DNA of 64,000 nucleotides from JALZOC01 sp031361295 (GCA_031361295.1 JANMCN010000276.1:1-64000), one strand, 5' to 3'; positions 34,901 through 43,445 are shown, numbered from the stretch's first letter. Translations and numbers: made by a program. Notes: generated by a model from the letters alone, not told the origin.

Positions 34901-35407
34901 TCAGGCGAGCCGGAGTCGGCACCCCTCGTGTTCCAACAGCCAGCGTTTGCGGTCCAGGCCACCCCCGTACCCCGTGAGAGTCCCGTTCGAGCCAATGACG
35001 CGGTGGCACGGGACGACCAGGGCCACGGGGTTCGCGCCGTTCGCGGCGCCAACCGCGCGTACGGCACGGGGCGCGTCGATCGCACGCGCCAGTTCGGCGT
35101 AAGAGGCCGTGCGTCCGGCACGGATCCGGCGAAGACCCGCCCAGACCTTCTTCTGGAAGGACGTCCCGGTGAGCTCGACCTCCAGGCGGTCGAGCGCCTC
35201 GAGGTCGCCGGCGAAGTAGGCCAGGAGCGCGGTGACCCCGCCGCCCGGATCGCCGTGGATCTCGATCGATTCATCCGGATAGCCACGCGCCAGGCGATCG
35301 CGGACAGTCCGATCGTCGGCGTCGAACTGCAGCACACACACGCGCGCATCGCGGGCGGCCAGGGTCAGCGGCCCCACGGGCGACGCGATCCGCGCGATCC
35401 CGATCAC
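34901..35407 (-). CDS. ogt: methylated-DNA--protein-cysteine methyltransferase
   Basis: Suicide repair protein that transfers alkyl groups from O6-alkylguanine to its own Cys. The active site is VALVVPCHRVIGSNGTLTGYGGG, with the helix-turn-helix arginine finger segment RTASYAELARAI before it. I chose the GTG at 35407 (168 residues, family length), because a TACAAT element ends 7 nt upstream of it. An ATG at 35458 would add 17 residues without homology and place the -10 inside the gene. Confidence 0.9.
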   Translation of the reverse strand: MIGIARIASPVGPLTLAARDARVCVLQFDADDRTVRDRLARGYPDESIEIHGDPGGGVTALLAYFAGDLEALDRLEVELTGTSFQKKVWAGLRRIRAGRTASYAELARAIDAPRAVRAVGAANGANPVALVVPCHRVIGSNGTLTGYGGGLDRKRWLLEHEGCRLRLA

Positions 35408-35414
35408 ACTGGCT

Positions 35415-35420
35415 ATTGTA
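35415..35420 (-). promoter_or_regulatory. ogt: candidate -10 of ogt
   Basis: TACAAT on the minus strand ends 7 nt before the GTG at 35407. It lies within the longer frame and argues for the internal, leaderless start. Confidence 0.4.
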
Positions 35421-35578
35421 CTGAGGCTCGGCCGCGCGGGAATCGCATTCCCGGTCATGGGGCAGGGGCTCTTCGTCGTGATCTCCGGATTCGGCTCGCA
35501 GTGCCCGCCCTCCGGCGGAGGCCGGATCGCGAACCTGGCAGGGTCCTCGACGCCCGGTGAGGACGTCGGCGGCGTGAA

Positions 35579-36217
35579 TCAGGCGTGGGCGCGGCGATCC
35601 TGAACGGCGAAGAGCGTGGGCATCCGGTGTTGGAGGAAGGCGACGGCATGGCTGCCGGGAGACGCTCCGCTGAAGATTGTCGAAAGCGTGAAGTAGACGA
35701 GCCCTGCGATGCCTGTCGACGCCCAGAAGCCGGCACCGACGATCGCCGCACCGGCGCCAGCCAGGGAGAGCGTGCATGCGATGTCGATCGACGCGGACAC
35801 TGTGCGCGGCGCGAGCCGGATGCGGCGTGCCCTCACTTCCGCCTTGCGCTCGCGTGCCACGGCGCGGCGATCGCCCTGGGGCGGCAGCAGCGACGCCTCG
35901 TCGACGCTCTCCGGGTCGTGGCCGATCAGCTCGGCCTGCGCCTTGATGATGCGCGCGACGCGGCGGTCTCCGATGTCGGGGAAGAGCCGGCAGAATTCAT
36001 CGACGACTTCGTCGGCGTCGAGGCCGATCGCCTTGGCATAGTCGCGCACGAACGCGCGCGCGAAGATGCCCGACGGCCATTTCGAGAAATCGTTGCGCTC
36101 GAGACCGATCCAGAGGTCGGCGCCGACCTTGGTGACGGTGACGATGGTGCCGAGCGAGATGCCGCGACGCTCACGTTCGCTGCGCAACCGGGGTCCGAAG
36201 GTATCGTGTTCCGACAT
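35579..36217 (-). CDS. RodZ-like helix-turn-helix membrane protein
   Basis: A 212-residue protein with an N-terminal HTH of the RodZ type: FGPRLRSERERRGISLGTIVTVTKVGADLWIGLERNDFSKWPSGIFARAFVRDYAKAIGLD. That WPxGxFxRxFVRxYAxxIGLD segment is characteristic. A basic linker and two C-terminal hydrophobic helices (LAGAGAAIVGAGFWASTGIAGLVYFTL) follow. RodZ links MreB to the wall machinery, but here the periplasmic domain is missing, so it may instead act in regulation. I chose the ATG at 36217; ATG 36229 is also possible. Confidence 0.78.
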   Translation of the reverse strand: MSEHDTFGPRLRSERERRGISLGTIVTVTKVGADLWIGLERNDFSKWPSGIFARAFVRDYAKAIGLDADEVVDEFCRLFPDIGDRRVARIIKAQAELIGHDPESVDEASLLPPQGDRRAVARERKAEVRARRIRLAPRTVSASIDIACTLSLAGAGAAIVGAGFWASTGIAGLVYFTLSTIFSGASPGSHAVAFLQHRMPTLFAVQDRRAHA

Positions 36218-36401
36218 AGCGGGGACCATGTCAGGGAGCAATTTCCAGGCCGGCCGGCCGAGCTCGAATTCCTCAATGTTTGTGCGGCCGACACCGAAAC
36301 GTACGTGCAGTTTTGTAAGCGACATCCAAATCCGGAATCCGGATCGTTGGTTTTCTCCGCCCCGCTTTGCGTTTGTCAGACGCGCCTGAGATGATCGGGT
36401 G

Positions 36402-37505
36402 ATGCCGACGCTCTGTCTGTCGCTCCACGCCGGCTATGGGTGCCGACACACAGGGAGCTGCTGCCGCACGTGGACGGTTCCGGCGGAGCCGCAGATCGTG
36501 GAGCTCGTCACGGCCGGCTCCGTAGTGTCCCGGGCCGCCGGATCGCTGTTCGTCAGGGCCGGTCCCGCCGACGCCGCCGCGCCGTGGACCATCGCGCGCG
36601 ACCACAGCGGACGCTGTGTGTTCTTCGATCGCGATGGACGCCGGCTCTGCGCCATTCACGAGGCCGCCGGTGCCCGCGCGCTCCCCTCGGCGTGCCGTCA
36701 CTTTCCGCGGGTCGTGCTGCGCGACGGCCGGGGCACCTTGATGTCCCTCTCGCACTTCTGTCCGACGGCAGCCGCGCTGTTGTGCGAGCCAAATGCCTCG
36801 GCCATCGTCGAAGCCGGGGATAACCTGCGACTCGAAGAGCCCGTCGAGGGACTGGACGCCAGGCGTGCCCTGCCACCGCTCGTGAGGCCAGGACTCCTCA
36901 GCGACCTCGAAGGCTACGACGCCTGGGAGCGCGCCTGCGTCGCCGTCCTCGCGCGGACTGATCTGACGTGGGAGCGGGCACTCGATCTGGTGGCGGCGGG
37001 CACGGAACAAGTCCGGCGGTGGCAGCCGGGCACGTGCCCGCTCGCCGCTGTCGTCGCGACCGCATTCGCCTCGGCGCGTCACGCGGACGGCGTGGACCCG
37101 CACGCGCAGCGCCGCACGATGAAGACGCTCCGCCTGCTCGCCGGGTCGCGCGCGTCGGACGCCCTGGCGGAGATCGACGGGTTCGAGGCGTACTGGTCGA
37201 AGCTGGTCAGCCCGCGGTCCGGCTGCTGGGACTCCGCGATGCGGAATTACCTGGCGGCTCGGGTCTTCGGGAACTGGATCGCGTACCAGGGGCGCGGACT
37301 GCGGTCCATCGTGGAATGGTTGCGGACCTGTGCAGCCGCCGTGCGCCAGGACGCCGTGCGGCGCGCGCGTGCGCGCCAGTCGATCACCACGCGGCAGGAA
37401 TTCCTCGAGAGCTTCCGGGCGGCGGACCTGCTCCTCCTGCACGGCATCGATACCCAGGCGTTCGCACGACAGGTGATGGCGCTCGAAGGCCCGGACCCGC
37501 GATGA
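36402..37505 (+). CDS. YkgJ-family Cys-cluster (zinc/iron-chelating) protein
   Basis: A 367-residue protein whose N-terminal 120 residues carry the YkgJ/UPF0153 Cys pattern: CRHTGSCCRTW, then CVFFDRDGRRLCAIHEAAG and LPSACRHFPR. These eight or so Cys are thought to chelate Zn or Fe, as in flagellin N-methylases (FliB). The C-terminal 240 residues are helical and not assignable. The stop overlaps the pepT start by 4 nt, so the two are translationally coupled. Function unknown. Confidence 0.8.
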   Translation: MPTLCLSLHAGYGCRHTGSCCRTWTVPAEPQIVELVTAGSVVSRAAGSLFVRAGPADAAAPWTIARDHSGRCVFFDRDGRRLCAIHEAAGARALPSACRHFPRVVLRDGRGTLMSLSHFCPTAAALLCEPNASAIVEAGDNLRLEEPVEGLDARRALPPLVRPGLLSDLEGYDAWERACVAVLARTDLTWERALDLVAAGTEQVRRWQPGTCPLAAVVATAFASARHADGVDPHAQRRTMKTLRLLAGSRASDALAEIDGFEAYWSKLVSPRSGCWDSAMRNYLAARVFGNWIAYQGRGLRSIVEWLRTCAAAVRQDAVRRARARQSITTRQEFLESFRAADLLLLHGIDTQAFARQVMALEGPDPR

Positions 37506-38734
37506 AGACGTCCGCGCTCGCGCGCTTCCTTCGATACGTCACGATCGACACGCGATCCGATGAACACTCCGCCACCACCCCGAGCACGCCGGGCCAGTGG
37601 ACGCTGCTCCGCCTGCTCGCTGAGGAACTCGCGGACATCGGACTCACCGACGTGTCCCTCGACGGATTCGGGTACGTGATGGCGACGATTCCCGCAACCA
37701 CTTCGAAGGTTGCTGTTCCGTCGATCGGCTTCATCGCGCACGTGGACACGTCACCCGAGATGCCGGGCCATGGGGTCAGGCCGCTGGTACACCCGCAATA
37801 TGACGGAGGGGACCTGGCTCTCCCCGACGATCCCACGGTGGTCCTGCGGGCGGCGGACAACCCAGCCCTGCGCGGCCAGATAGGAAACGACATCGTGACG
37901 GCCTCCGGGCTGACCCTCCTCGGCGCCGATGACAAGGCGGGGGTCGCGGAAATTGTCGCCGCCGCCGAGCATCTCGTCCAGCACCCCGGGATTCCCCACG
38001 GCGTCATCCGGATTGCCTTCACCCCGGACGAGGAGATCGGACGCGGCGCAGATCACTTCGACGTCGCGCGGTTCGGCGCGGCGTGCGCCTATACGCTCGA
38101 TGGCGGCGGCCTCGGGGAACTCGAGTACGAGAGTTTTTCCGCGGACGCCGTGACGGTCACGTTCAAGGGCTTCAATACACATCCGGGCTATGCGAAGGGC
38201 CGGATGGTCAACGCGATCCGGGTCGCGGCGGACTTCATCGCGCGGCTGCCGAGGACCGAACTGTCGCCGGAGACGACCGAAGGGTACGAGGGGTACCTGC
38301 ACCCGTATCAAGTGCAGGCCGCGGCGGAGCGGACCAGCGTCAAGGTGCTGCTGCGGGATTTCGCAACGGCGGCGCTCCTCGACAAGGCACGGCTCGTCGA
38401 GCAGCTCGCCCGTGATGTCGTCGCTGCGCATCCCGGCTCCTCATTCACCGCCGTCGTCGAGGAGTCCTACCGGAACATGCGGGCAGTGCTCGAGCATCAC
38501 CCGCAGGTCGTCGAGCACGCGCGCGACGCCATTCGCCGCGCCGGCCTCGATCCTGTCGAGCGGCCGATCCGCGGAGGCACGGACGGATCGCGCCTGTCGT
38601 TCATGGGGCTGCCAACGCCGAACCTGTTTGCCGGCGAGCACAACTTCCATTCGCGACTCGAATGGGTGTCCGCCCAAGACATGGACAAGGCGGTCGAGGT
38701 GATCGTGCGGCTCTGCGAGCGCTGGGCCGAGTAG
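37502..38734 (+). CDS. pepT: peptidase T (tripeptide aminopeptidase, M20 family)
   Basis: A 410-residue di-zinc aminopeptidase releasing the N-terminal residue of tripeptides. Family motifs: IGFIAHVDTSPE (His/Asp), LLGADDKAGVAEI (bridging Asp), IAFTPDEEIGRGAD (catalytic Glu pair), AYTLDGGGLGELEYE and the distal His in NLFAGEHNFHSRLEW. The dimerisation lid starts near FKGFNTHPGYAKG. It overlaps the YkgJ-like gene and is followed by a weak terminator, converging on xthA. Confidence 0.95.
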   Translation: MKTSALARFLRYVTIDTRSDEHSATTPSTPGQWTLLRLLAEELADIGLTDVSLDGFGYVMATIPATTSKVAVPSIGFIAHVDTSPEMPGHGVRPLVHPQYDGGDLALPDDPTVVLRAADNPALRGQIGNDIVTASGLTLLGADDKAGVAEIVAAAEHLVQHPGIPHGVIRIAFTPDEEIGRGADHFDVARFGAACAYTLDGGGLGELEYESFSADAVTVTFKGFNTHPGYAKGRMVNAIRVAADFIARLPRTELSPETTEGYEGYLHPYQVQAAAERTSVKVLLRDFATAALLDKARLVEQLARDVVAAHPGSSFTAVVEESYRNMRAVLEHHPQVVEHARDAIRRAGLDPVERPIRGGTDGSRLSFMGLPTPNLFAGEHNFHSRLEWVSAQDMDKAVEVIVRLCERWAE

Positions 38735-38748
38735 GAGGCCGGTTTTTT
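38725..38748 (+). terminator. weak intrinsic terminator after pepT
   Basis: GGCC (38725-38728) and GGCC (38737-38740) form a short stem, followed 2 nt later by six T. The T run is good but the stem is short. Confidence 0.35.
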
Positions 38749-38759
38749 CGCAACGGCTG

Positions 38760-39512
38760 TCAGCCGATGTCGAACTCCGCGATGACCGGGGCATGATCGC
38801 TCGTCCCGAACTCCCGTTGCACCGCGCACGTGCGTACCCGGTCGAAGAGAGCCTGGCTCGCCAGGAAGTAATCGAGCCTCCACCCGATATTGCGCTGCCG
38901 CATGTTGCGCCACGGAGCCCACCAGGTGAACATCTCGTCGTTGTCCGGCTCGAGCGCCCGCCCGACATCAACGACCCCGTGCGCGATAATCCGCTCGAGC
39001 TGCGCCCGCTCTTCGGGCAGCTGGCCGATCACGGACGGCTTGCGCTCCTTCGGATGCACGTCGCGCTCGGTTCTCGCGATGTTCAGGTCTCCACAGATGA
39101 CGATCGGCTGCGCGTGGCGTGCCGCGTCCGCGGTGAACTGCTCGAGCGCGTCGAGGAACCGCACCTTCGCGGCGAAATCCTTGCCCCCGTTCGGCACGTA
39201 GACCGACACGGCCGTCAACTGCGGCAGGTGGACGAGCACGATCCGGTTCTCGTAGTCGAACGCCGGATGCGCGAACGCCGGCCGTTCCGCGGCCAGGCGC
39301 TTGCTGATGTGCAGGCCCACACCTGAGTAGCCTTTGCCCCCATGCCAGTAACACCAGTACCCTTCGAGCTCGCACAACCAGACCGGAAGCTGGTCGGCGG
39401 CCGCCTTGATTTCCTGCAGGCACACGATGTCGGGCTGCTCGCGTTCGAGCCAGTCTTGGAGCTCCGCCTGCCGTGCACGGATGCCGTTGACGTTCCACGT
39501 GGCGATCTTCAT
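38760..39512 (-). CDS. xthA: exodeoxyribonuclease III
   Basis: AP endonuclease and 3' exonuclease in base-excision repair, 250 residues. Family motifs: ATWNVNGIRAR with Asn for metal binding, IVCLQEIKAA (catalytic Glu), ICGDLNIARTERDVHP (Asp/Asn) and the terminal TSDHAPVIAEFD (Asp-His pair). WRLDYFLAS contains the conserved Asp. The ATG at 39512 sits inside an inverted repeat, and the -10-like TAAGAT lies 12 nt upstream. Confidence 0.95.
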   Translation of the reverse strand: MKIATWNVNGIRARQAELQDWLEREQPDIVCLQEIKAAADQLPVWLCELEGYWCYWHGGKGYSGVGLHISKRLAAERPAFAHPAFDYENRIVLVHLPQLTAVSVYVPNGGKDFAAKVRFLDALEQFTADAARHAQPIVICGDLNIARTERDVHPKERKPSVIGQLPEERAQLERIIAHGVVDVGRALEPDNDEMFTWWAPWRNMRQRNIGWRLDYFLASQALFDRVRTCAVQREFGTSDHAPVIAEFDIG

Positions 39513-39532
39513 AAGACAGGGAAGATCTTATG
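39510..39532. promoter_or_regulatory. perfect 7-bp inverted repeat covering the xthA start
   Basis: CATAAGA (39510-39516) and TCTTATG (39526-39532) flank a 9-nt spacer. The left arm includes the xthA start codon and the right arm includes the TAAGAT -10 candidate, so a bound repressor or an RNA hairpin would block initiation. Confidence 0.45.
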
Positions 39533-39628
39533 CAACCTCCCGTCTAATCCGTGAGGCCGGAGTACAATCCGTCGCCGAAAGTGCCGCCGAATGGACGAGC
39601 TTTCGGGCCGTGCGTTTTTTCGAACGCG

Positions 39629-39838
39629 TCACTCTGGAAGTCGCGCGCGAGCGTGCGACTTGTCGGGTGTGGGCGCAGACGATGCGGGAAGTTGCTTCCC
39701 GTTCTGGTGAGCAGCGATCGTGCAGGCGTCCGACCTTGCGTCGAGAATGCCGACAACCTCGCCGTTGTACGTTTCGTAAACGCCTGCCAGGCATCCACAT
39801 GGCAGGATCTTGCTCGAAAGTCCACGAAGAATCTGCAT
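39629..39838 (-). CDS. possible small Cys-containing protein, 69 residues
   Basis: Not part of a larger gene and in the 370-nt gap between xthA and the kinase-like gene. The protein begins MQILRGLSSKILPCGCLAGVYETYNG and continues GEVVGILDARSDACTIAAHQNGKQ. A CGC pair near residue 14, a further Cys and a His give a small metal-binding look, and the beta-hairpin pattern VYETYNGEVVGILDA is coherent. The last 20 residues look disordered. No obvious Shine-Dalgarno is present. I do not recognise a named family, and the coding status needs conservation evidence. Confidence 0.5.
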   Translation of the reverse strand: MQILRGLSSKILPCGCLAGVYETYNGEVVGILDARSDACTIAAHQNGKQLPASSAPTPDKSHARARLPE

Positions 39839-39851
39839 GACAGCTTCTTAG

Positions 39852-39873
39852 ACCCCGCCGAGGGGTGCGGGGT
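39852..39873. repeat. hairpin between divergent genes
   Basis: ACCCCGC (39852-39858) pairs with GCGGGGT (39867-39873) over an 8-nt loop, followed by TTAA. It lies in the short gap between the 69-residue frame (minus) and the gene at 39885 (plus). Confidence 0.4.
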
Positions 39874-39884
39874 TTAACGGACGA

Positions 39885-40961
39885 ATGAAGTTCGCGGACG
39901 TGCTGGTCTACATCGCAATGGCCGTCGGCGGCACCGCGGCGGTCGCGGTGTGTGTCCGCCTCACGTGGCATGCGATTGGCCTGTACCGCATCCGGCGCGC
40001 GGGACCCCGTCGTCTCCGTGCCTCGCGGCACGTCATCTGGCGAGATCCCGGGGATGTGGCGGGGCTCGACATGACGACCGGACCAGGCGGCCCCGGCGGC
40101 GCACCCGTGGCGCCGTTCCGGTTCGTCGAGGAACACACGAGCGGATCGCAACCGTGCGTGTCGGTCACGGATGCCCGTGGTCGCCTGTGGCGAGTCAAGT
40201 GGGGCAACGAGGTGCGGTCGGAGAACGTGGCGGTACGCCTCGCGTGGGCGTGCGGGTACTTTGCCGAGACCACGTACTTCCTCGCGGCAGGCGAGATCGA
40301 AGGCGCGAAGGACCTGCAGCGCGCGCGTCACTGCATCAACGACGACTGCGCGTTTGCCGAGGCGAGGTTCGAGCTCGAGGACCCGGCCGTCCGCAAGATG
40401 TTCGAGGAACACAGCTGGGCCTGGAACGACAACCCCTTCGTCGGGACGCGCGAGCTGCACGGCCTCAAGGTCCTGGTGATGCTGCTCTCCAACTGGGATA
40501 CGAAGGATCGGCGCGACGTGGCGCGCGGTTCGAATACCGCGATCTTCGAACACCGGGTGTCGGGGTGGCGCCACGAAGCGCTGTACCTGATTACCGACTG
40601 GGGGGGCTCCATGGGCCGCTGGGGCGCAAATATCGTCACGCGCGGCCGCTGGGATCCGGCGGGGTTCGAGGCGCAGACTCCCCAGTTCGTCGCCGGAGTG
40701 GACCAGGGTATCGTCACGTTCGGCTATTCGGGACAGCGGACGGACGACGTGGCGGGCGGGATTCGAACGAGCGACGTCGCGTGGCTATACCGATACCTGG
40801 GACGGATCAGCGACGGGCAGCTGCAGGCGATGCTCGGGGCAAGCGGCGCGGACGTCGAGGAGACCGGGATGTTCGTCCGGTCGCTCCGGGACCGGATCTC
40901 GCAGCTCGGTCGGACGTGCGGCGCGAGCGAACGCGTGGAGACAACCGGCGCCGCGATTTGA
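39885..40961 (+). CDS. membrane-anchored protein with kinase-fold-like motifs
   Basis: A 358-residue protein with one N-terminal helix (FADVLVYIAMAVGGTAAVAVCV). The soluble part has a series of motifs in the order of an atypical protein/lipid kinase fold: a beta-strand pair ending in WRVKWGNEV (Lys105), Glu in the next helix, a catalytic-loop-like LSNWDTKDRRD with a later Asn217 (residues 201-217), and ITDWGGSMG (residues 237-243) in the place of DFG. This is inference from motif order only. Four Cys lie between residues 91 and 155. I do not recognise a named family. Confidence 0.7.
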   Translation: MKFADVLVYIAMAVGGTAAVAVCVRLTWHAIGLYRIRRAGPRRLRASRHVIWRDPGDVAGLDMTTGPGGPGGAPVAPFRFVEEHTSGSQPCVSVTDARGRLWRVKWGNEVRSENVAVRLAWACGYFAETTYFLAAGEIEGAKDLQRARHCINDDCAFAEARFELEDPAVRKMFEEHSWAWNDNPFVGTRELHGLKVLVMLLSNWDTKDRRDVARGSNTAIFEHRVSGWRHEALYLITDWGGSMGRWGANIVTRGRWDPAGFEAQTPQFVAGVDQGIVTFGYSGQRTDDVAGGIRTSDVAWLYRYLGRISDGQLQAMLGASGADVEETGMFVRSLRDRISQLGRTCGASERVETTGAAI

Positions 40962-41025
40962 CTGCCGCCCGCGGAAACGCGCAGCACGGAGGTGGGCGGA
41001 CCGCGCTCCGACCGGGAGCGGTCGG

Positions 41026-41718
41026 TCAGTCGAAAGCGCCGCGCTCGATGTGATCCGCCAGGTCCGTGAGTGACTGGACGCGCGGGCAGTCCGCCTCGGG
41101 GTAGAGCCCGGCTTCATCGAGCAACACGGCGCGCAGGCCGGCCGCCCTGGCGCCAAGGACGTCCACGTTGTAGAGATCACCCACGTGGATCGTCGTTTCC
41201 CGTCTGGCGCGGCTGCGCGCAAGCGCGATTTCAAAGAACCGCGGGTCGGGCTTTTCGACCCCTTCCTCGTGCGAATCGAGGATGCAGTCGACGAGCCCCG
41301 TCAGAGCCAGCCGGTCGAACAGCACGCGAACCTTCCCGTTGGCGTTCGACACGACCGTCAGGTGCAGACCGCGCGCGCGCAGCCTCGCCAGCACGGGCAC
41401 GACGTCCGCGGGCATCAGCTCCCAGAGATTCGACTCCTGGTGGTATGCATGCAGCTCGGCCAGGGCCGCGTCCGTCGCGGCGCCGACCGGCACTCCGGCG
41501 TGTTCGAGAATCAGGTTGAAGTAGATCCAGCCGCGGCTCGCATCGTTGGTGACCTTGATAGTCTCACCGACATCGAGCGTGCGTTTGGCCGGCGCTTCGG
41601 CGCGGGCGAGCGCCGCCGGGTCGACACGAACCCCGTGTTTCGCGAGGCCCGCGCTGATCCGGGTCCAGTTCGGGAAGACGAGGACGCCACCCGCATCGAG
41701 GAAGATGGTTTCGAGCAC
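41026..41718 (-). CDS. HAD-IA family hydrolase
   Basis: A 230-residue HAD phosphatase. Motif I is FLDAGGVL (second Asp replaced by Gly), motif II is TVVSNANGK, motif III Lys is in EEGVEKPDPRFFEIAL, and motif IV is HVGDLYNVDVLGARAAGL. A helical cap lies between motifs I and II. Loss of the second Asp of motif I is shared by a number of HAD-IA hydrolases. The GTG at 41718 shares one base with the TAG of glnS (TAGTG), so translation is coupled. Substrate unknown. Confidence 0.88.
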   Translation of the reverse strand: MLETIFLDAGGVLVFPNWTRISAGLAKHGVRVDPAALARAEAPAKRTLDVGETIKVTNDASRGWIYFNLILEHAGVPVGAATDAALAELHAYHQESNLWELMPADVVPVLARLRARGLHLTVVSNANGKVRVLFDRLALTGLVDCILDSHEEGVEKPDPRFFEIALARSRARRETTIHVGDLYNVDVLGARAAGLRAVLLDEAGLYPEADCPRVQSLTDLADHIERGAFD

Positions 41719-43430
41719 TACCCGGGCTGCTCGATCCGCCCCCACGCATCCTTGAGGGTCACGGTGCGATTGAAGACGAGCCGCGCCGCCGTCGAATCGC
41801 GGTCCACGCAGAAGTACCCGAGCCGTTCGAACTGGTATCGCATGCCGGGCGCCGCGCCCGCGACGCTCGGCTCGACGCGGGCCTGCGCGATCACGTCGAG
41901 CGAGGCCGGGTTCAGGTCCGCCAGGAAATCGCCGGACGCTTCCGGCGATTCGCTGTTGAAGAGCCGGTCGTAGAGCCGCACCTCCACCTCGAGCGCGTGG
42001 GCAGCGGACACCCAGTGGAGCGTCGCCTTCACCTTGCGCCCGTCCTGCGCGTCGCCGCCCCGGGTGGCTGGATCGTACGTGCAGTGGAGCGCAGCGATCT
42101 CGCCCGACGCGTCCTTGACCACCCGCGTGCACGTCACGAAGTACGCGCCCCGCAGGCGGACTTCTCGGCCCGGCGCGAGGCGGAAGAATTTCTTCGGCGG
42201 ATCCTCCCTGAAGTCGTCGCGCTCGATGTACAGCTCCCGCCCGAACGGCACGCTTCGCGTCCCCGCGGAGGCCTGATCCGGGTTGCTGGCGATCTCGAAC
42301 GATTCCGACGCCCCTTCCGGGTAGTTGTCGATGATGACCCGCACGGGATTGAGCACGCCCATGACGCGCGGCGCGGTTCGATTCAGATCTTCACGGACGG
42401 CATGTTCGAGGAGCGCCACGTCGACGATGCTCTCGCGCTTCGCGACACCGATCCGATCGCAGAAGGCGCGGATCGCGTCTGGCGTATACCCGCGGCGCCG
42501 CATGCCGACGATCGTCGGCATCCTGGGATCGTCCCAGCCGGTGACGCGCGCCTCCTGCACCAGCTGGAGCAGCTTCCGTTTGCTCAGGACCGTGTACGTC
42601 AGGTTGAGGCGGGCGAATTCGATCTGCCGCGGCGTCGCCGGTACGGGGAGGTGGGCGATGAGCCAGTCGTACAGCGGCCGATGGTCCTCGAACTCGAGCG
42701 TACAGAGCGAATGCGTCACGTGTTCGAGCGCGTCCGACGGCGGGTGCGCAAAGTCGTACATCGGGTAGATGCACCACGTGTCGCCGGTCCGATAGTGATG
42801 CGCACGGCGGATCCTGTACAGGACGGGATCGCGCATGTTGATATTGGGCGCGGCCATGTCGATGCGCGCGCGCAGCACGTGGGCGCCGTCCTCGAACTCG
42901 CCGGCCCGCATGCGCGCGAACAGATCCAGGTTCTCCTCGACCGCGCGGCTGCGATAGGGGCTGTCGCTGCCGGGCTCCGTCAGCGTGCCACGGAGCTGGC
43001 GAATCTCGTCCGCTGTGAGGCTGTCGACGTACGCATGCCCGTTCGCGATGAGTTGGACGGCGTACTCGTAGAGCTTTTCGAAATAGTCGGAGGCGTACCT
43101 CGCCTCACCGCTCCACCGGAATCCCAGCCATCGCACGTCCTCGCTGATCGACCGGGCGTACTCGACGTCTTCCTTCGTGGGATTCGTATCGTCGAACCTC
43201 AGGTTGCAGGTGCCGCCGAACTCGCCCGCGACGCCGAAATTGAGGCAGATCGACTTGGCGTGCCCGATGTGCAGGTATCCGTTCGGCTCCGGCGGGAACC
43301 GCGTGGCGACGCGGCCGCCGTGCCGGCCGGCCCTGACGTCCTCGGCGACGGCCGCGCGGATGAAATCGACACCCGGGGCCGGGTCCCGTTCCGCCGCGCC
43401 GATCGCCGCATCAGGGCTGTTCGTGTCCAT
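41718..43430 (-). CDS. glnS: glutaminyl-tRNA synthetase
   Basis: Class I aminoacyl-tRNA synthetase of 570 residues. It has PPEPNGYLHIGHAKS (HIGH motif), the second class I motif VLSKRKL, and the GlnRS-specific RFDDTNP and YDFAHPPSDALEHVTHSLCTLEFEDHRPLYDW. The C-terminal anticodon-binding barrels end in RAYFV/GAYFV-type strands and YFCVDRDS. I chose ATG 43430; a TATAAT lies 15 nt upstream. Its presence implies direct Gln-tRNA charging rather than sole reliance on GatCAB. Confidence 0.95.
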   Translation of the reverse strand: MDTNSPDAAIGAAERDPAPGVDFIRAAVAEDVRAGRHGGRVATRFPPEPNGYLHIGHAKSICLNFGVAGEFGGTCNLRFDDTNPTKEDVEYARSISEDVRWLGFRWSGEARYASDYFEKLYEYAVQLIANGHAYVDSLTADEIRQLRGTLTEPGSDSPYRSRAVEENLDLFARMRAGEFEDGAHVLRARIDMAAPNINMRDPVLYRIRRAHHYRTGDTWCIYPMYDFAHPPSDALEHVTHSLCTLEFEDHRPLYDWLIAHLPVPATPRQIEFARLNLTYTVLSKRKLLQLVQEARVTGWDDPRMPTIVGMRRRGYTPDAIRAFCDRIGVAKRESIVDVALLEHAVREDLNRTAPRVMGVLNPVRVIIDNYPEGASESFEIASNPDQASAGTRSVPFGRELYIERDDFREDPPKKFFRLAPGREVRLRGAYFVTCTRVVKDASGEIAALHCTYDPATRGGDAQDGRKVKATLHWVSAAHALEVEVRLYDRLFNSESPEASGDFLADLNPASLDVIAQARVEPSVAGAAPGMRYQFERLGYFCVDRDSTAARLVFNRTVTLKDAWGRIEQPG

Positions 43431-43445
43431 GGCTCGCAAACGATC

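Noticed and set aside
39528..40574. 348-codon minus-strand frame across the kinase-like gene
   Set aside because: Low-complexity Arg/His-rich composition; it conflicts with the better supported plus-strand gene at 39885 and the small protein at 39629.
40741..40765. TTCGAATCCCGCC on the minus strand resembling a tRNA T-arm
   Set aside because: It lies inside the kinase-like gene in frame with good coding sense, and no cloverleaf can be drawn.
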